Of a DNA stretch of 64,000 nucleotides, positions 61,391 to 64,000 are shown in pieces. How positions within the stretch are numbered: position 1 is the stretch's first letter; every line of letters starts with the position of its first letter. Source of the stretch: CAWHPS01 sp963831235 (lineage in GTDB: Bacteria; Fibrobacterota; OXYB2-FULL-49-7; JAEUSG01). The notes beneath the pieces were generated by a model. The model worked only from the letters and a program-made list of their open reading frames with translations. It was not told the DNA's origin and searched no databases. The stretch is from contig CAWHPS010000048.1 of the NCBI GenBank assembly GCA_963831235.1, positions 1 through 64,000 on the forward strand, given 5' to 3'. The position numbers were made by a program, and so were the translations under genes.

Positions 61391-62803
61391 TTGCAGTACC
61401 TTTTTAGGAAAGTTTTATTTATTGTGATTCTGGTTCTGGCGTTTTTTTACATTCACCATCATTTTAATTTTCCCTTTTTCACATCATCCAAAATAATCGG
61501 CGGAAAACATATTAATGCCGATACCCTATTGAAAGCGGACGAAATAGGAAGGCTGTTTCCGCTGATTGCAAGTAAAGTAGGGCCATCCGTTGTATTTATA
61601 AAAACAACATCGTTAAAGACCGGGACAACGCTTTTTGGTCAGGTTGTAAAATACAAGCAGGAATCACAGGGTTCGGGAATAGTCCTTTCCAGACGCGGAT
61701 ACATCGCAACAAACGCCCATGTGATACTTTCATCTGAAACAATAACGGTTGTTTTATCCGACCACAGGGAATTACCTGCTCGGATTATAGGAATTGATAC
61801 TCTATTGGATATTGCAGTTCTTTCGATAAAGGCCCCAAACCTTATTCCAGCGCCTCTTGGAGATTCCGATTCCCTTTCCCCTGGCCAATGGGTCCTTGCC
61901 GTAGGCAATCCAATGGGATTATCCAATTCAATTACATTCGGCATCATAAGCGCGGTTGGCCGTGAACTTTCTTTTGCTTCAGAGGATGCTCAAGATTATA
62001 TCCAGACAGACGCTTCAATTAATCCAGGCAACAGTGGAGGTCCGCTTATTAATCTGGATGGTGATGTAATCGGAATGAACTCTGCGATAATATCACCTTC
62101 AGGCGAAAATTCAGGAGTGGGCTTTGCCATTCCCGTGAAATCTCTCAGTTTTGCTGCGGAGTCCATCATAAAATACGGAAAGGTGACAAGGGGTTGGCTT
62201 GGCATTGAAATACAGGCAATAACTCCGCTAATAGCAGAAGCACTGAAGCTCAAAACCCCGGATGGCGCGCTTGTATCCTTTGTGCAGCCGTCATCCCCTG
62301 CAAAAGCAGCCTGCATCAAGGAAGGCGATGTAATAACAGGATTCAATGGCCTTCCCATAAAGTCCATTCATGGTTTTGTCAGAATGGTTTCTGCTGCCAG
62401 ACCAGGAAAACGTGCAAAGGTTGACATCTTACGCAACGGCTCATCTCTTACAATATTTGTTACAATAGGTTTAAAGGGCACAAAGAACGTTTTTATTCAG
62501 GAAAATTTGAAAGGAAAAGATAAGGCATCAAAAAATTATAAAAGCGATAAGCTTGGAATTACTGTAGGCGAAAGAAGCGGGAATGGAGACAAGGCAGTCG
62601 TTGAAGTTAGGGAATCCTCGTGGGACCCATCAATGGCCGATGCCCCTCAACCCGGCGATACAATTCTTAAGATAAACTCCAGTGATATCCAGACAATGAA
62701 GAATTTTAAAAAAGCTGAAAAAAGCCTTCACAGCAATGATCAGGCAGTTCTTAAATTGTCCCGTCAAGGTGAAGACTTCTTTACGGTGATCACTATAAAT
62801 TAA
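61391..62803 (+). CDS. HtrA/DegP-type serine protease with PDZ domains
   Basis: The 470-residue product has an N-terminal membrane anchor (FIVILVLAFFYIHHHF), a trypsin-like domain with catalytic triad His110 (ATNAHVIL), Asp140 (DTLLDIAVLS) and Ser215 (NPGNSGGPLI), and two PDZ domains (about 270-365 with GWLGIEIQAITP, and about 395-468). It degrades or refolds misfolded envelope proteins. The start is TTG (61391), which gives a plausible anchor; upstream no ATG gives a better frame. It follows rlmB by 12 bp, so is likely in the same operon. Confidence 0.9.
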   Translation: MQYLFRKVLFIVILVLAFFYIHHHFNFPFFTSSKIIGGKHINADTLLKADEIGRLFPLIASKVGPSVVFIKTTSLKTGTTLFGQVVKYKQESQGSGIVLSRRGYIATNAHVILSSETITVVLSDHRELPARIIGIDTLLDIAVLSIKAPNLIPAPLGDSDSLSPGQWVLAVGNPMGLSNSITFGIISAVGRELSFASEDAQDYIQTDASINPGNSGGPLINLDGDVIGMNSAIISPSGENSGVGFAIPVKSLSFAAESIIKYGKVTRGWLGIEIQAITPLIAEALKLKTPDGALVSFVQPSSPAKAACIKEGDVITGFNGLPIKSIHGFVRMVSAARPGKRAKVDILRNGSSLTIFVTIGLKGTKNVFIQENLKGKDKASKNYKSDKLGITVGERSGNGDKAVVEVRESSWDPSMADAPQPGDTILKINSSDIQTMKNFKKAEKSLHSNDQAVLKLSRQGEDFFTVITIN

Positions 62804-62980
62804 AAAAAACGATTATTCCTCTGGCAGGCTTATATCTCCAATACTGAAAATAATCATTATTGTTCTTGTAAATAACCTCTCCGGTAAATCCAGTTATATG
62901 CGTATTTCCCTAAGCCGTCTGAATCAGCACTGCCTATTTCTCTTTAAATTCAGCAAACAGGGTCCTTGGCCTTCTTGTTG

Positions 62981-62998
62981 CTTAATTACATAATTAAG
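62981..62998. promoter_or_regulatory. Perfect AT-rich palindrome upstream of the lipoprotein gene
   Basis: CTTAATTA (62981-62988), CA, TAATTAAG (62991-62998): an 8-2-8 perfect palindrome 51 bp before the ATG at 63050. Possible operator; the low complexity makes it weak evidence. No other feature is seen in the 246-bp gap. Confidence 0.35.
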
Positions 62999-63049
62999 AA
63001 TTATGATGTTTCAACTATTTTTTAAACTGAAAATGAAAGGACAAAAATC

Positions 63050-63724
63050 ATGTTCAGGTACCTCACAAATTCATTATTGAAGGCAACTCTCGTTGCGGCT
63101 TTTACATTTTTTATAATACAAATGTCCGGCTGCGCATCGTCCAGCCTCGTTGATATTTGGCATGATTCTTCTTTTAAAGCGCCTTCTCTGAGCAAAATAC
63201 TGGTGATTGCAGTTCGAAAAGATGCAACTCATCGGCGAATATGGGAAGACGCTTTCAGCGATGAACTCGGTAAAAATGGCGTTTCAGCAACGCAGTCGTA
63301 TCGTTTGTTCCCTGATTCTCTTCCAGATACAAATCAGGTTGTTGCGACCGTGAAAGAAAATGGTTTTGACGGAATCCTGGTTACCTTAAGACTTCCAAAG
63401 GAAACGAATAAACTCTATATTCGGGGATATACATCCATTGAAAGTGATGTTCGTTTCAGCCCTTATTATGGCCCTTACTATAGTCCCTATTGGGAAAGAT
63501 ACCGAACCTATTTTAGCGAGGTGGAGCATCCTGGATATATCGACTCCCAAACAGTGGATGTTCGTGCCATTGATGTTACAACAACCGGGGAAAACGGTCA
63601 CCTGATCTGGAGTGCAACCAGCAGAACGCCAGATCCGGGTTCCGTGACAGACGTACAACGCGGAATTGCATGTCTTGTGGTATCTGACCTGGCTAAGCAA
63701 AGTATTGTTGCCCCAAAAAAATAG
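63050..63724 (+). CDS. Lipoprotein, DUF4136-like candidate
   Basis: The 224-residue product has a lipoprotein signal with lipobox MSGC (Cys28) followed by ASSSLVDIWHD, then a mixed alpha/beta domain SKILVIAVRKDATHRRIWED and later a Tyr/Pro-rich stretch (SPYYGPYYSPYWERYRTYF). The WHDSSFKAPSLSKILVIA and DLAKQSIV features resemble DUF4136-type lipoproteins. Function unknown. Monocistronic. Confidence 0.6.
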   Translation: MFRYLTNSLLKATLVAAFTFFIIQMSGCASSSLVDIWHDSSFKAPSLSKILVIAVRKDATHRRIWEDAFSDELGKNGVSATQSYRLFPDSLPDTNQVVATVKENGFDGILVTLRLPKETNKLYIRGYTSIESDVRFSPYYGPYYSPYWERYRTYFSEVEHPGYIDSQTVDVRAIDVTTTGENGHLIWSATSRTPDPGSVTDVQRGIACLVVSDLAKQSIVAPKK

Positions 63725-63778
63725 GGGCAGCATACTTATGAAATAATGTTATAGTACCATTAGAAAGATAGATAGGTA

Positions 63779-64000
63779 TTATACCGGTGTATTGGTTTGT
63801 GGCACGAAGCTTTCAATTCCATTCACGATTCTCATGTGCCATTGGACAGCGCACTTCATGTAGCTGAAGATAATCCTCAATCGTTCCAGGCCGCGGGTAT
63901 CATTCTCATCAAGTATTAATTTCTTTAAATCAGGATTATCAAAAAAATTACTTATGGCCGGAGTACTTTGCAGCAAACAAATCAATTCATGCTTTTGCGC
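63779..64000 (-). CDS. Partial hypothetical protein at the window edge
   Basis: A frame open to the right edge of the window on the minus strand encodes at least 73 residues: AQKHELICLLQSTPAISNFF, then LKKLILDENDTRGLERLRII and MKCAVQWHMRIVNGIESFVP, ending PQTNTPV. It looks like a soluble helical protein C-terminus. I do not recognise it. The N-terminus lies outside the window; codon use is consistent with a real gene but evidence is limited. Confidence 0.4.
   Translation of the reverse strand, partial: AQKHELICLLQSTPAISNFFDNPDLKKLILDENDTRGLERLRIIFSYMKCAVQWHMRIVNGIESFVPQTNTPV

Noticed and set aside
1..64000. CRISPR array, prophage, or antibiotic resistance cassette
   Set aside because: I saw no regularly spaced direct repeats, no cas genes, no phage structural or integrase genes and no resistance genes; the only mobile-element coding trace is the IS66 remnant.

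Overview
The window looks like a chromosomal contig of a Gram-negative anaerobe, most likely a member of the Fibrobacterota or a close relative. The lineage clue is a TIGR02147/DUF4423-type protein (2804-3631), a family expanded in Fibrobacter. Supporting clues are six secreted proteins with a C-terminal FlgD-like/type IX-secretion-like sorting domain, PPi-dependent phosphofructokinase glycolysis, and ferredoxin-linked 2-oxoacid oxidoreductases. The taxonomic call is inference; no rRNA gene is present.

Layout. 1-950: debris of an IS66 transposase and of an AAA/DUF4143 ATPase gene. 1250-6240: a surface-protein locus with two paralogous secreted proteins flanking a TIGR02147 regulator and a leucine-rich-repeat lipoprotein; the first paralog and the regulator share a 17-bp palindrome GTACTCA-N3-TGAGTAC upstream. 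6350-6645: an elaborate four-hairpin inverted repeat, with a second copy at 26300-26599. 6684-14527 (minus): a polysaccharide-degradation cluster of two tandem PcRGLX/YetA-like (PL26-type) proteins and an esterase; two of the three genes are frameshifted. 14715-21857 (minus): glycolysis genes pfp-fba, an HMGL-type aldolase, gap-pgk-tpiA-secG. 22063-33934 (plus): indolepyruvate:ferredoxin oxidoreductase, an arylacetate-CoA-ligase-like enzyme, an ACT protein, a hotdog thioesterase, a broken outer-membrane protein, a complete Liv branched-chain amino acid ABC transporter and a second PaaK-like ligase. 34051-38377: an ABC-2/GldAFG-like operon. 38496-42729: a phosphoethanolamine-transferase-like enzyme convergent with a four-domain CoA-disulfide-reductase/rhodanese/TusA/DsrE fusion. 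42852-42927: tRNA-Pro(GGG). 43243-48198: an interrupted small membrane protein, an AsmA-like protein, a HAD phosphatase, mnmE and an intact AAA/DUF4143 ATPase. 48545-52328: a four-subunit 2-oxoacid (2-oxoisovalerate type) ferredoxin oxidoreductase plus branched-chain aminotransferase. 52332-64000: hybrid histidine kinase, threonine synthase, a temptin-like secreted protein, Nif3 and PHP proteins, a Tat operon with an unusual TatB-like/5-formyltetrahydrofolate cyclo-ligase fusion, rlmB, an HtrA protease, a lipoprotein and a partial gene at the edge.

How it fits together. IorAB + PaaK, Liv + PaaK, and Vor + IlvE make a coherent amino-acid/organic-acid module. It could run oxidatively (amino acid fermentation) or reductively (assimilation of arylacetate and branched-chain fatty acids into amino acids, as known physiologically for rumen Fibrobacter). 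The sequence does not decide the direction.

Most interesting signals: the two ~300-bp four-hairpin elements whose stems differ by compensatory changes while the loops stay mutually complementary; the shared palindrome at the TIGR02147 locus; the TatB-like/5-FCL fusion; an IorA without its ferredoxin domain; and the concentration of frameshifts in surface-protein genes.
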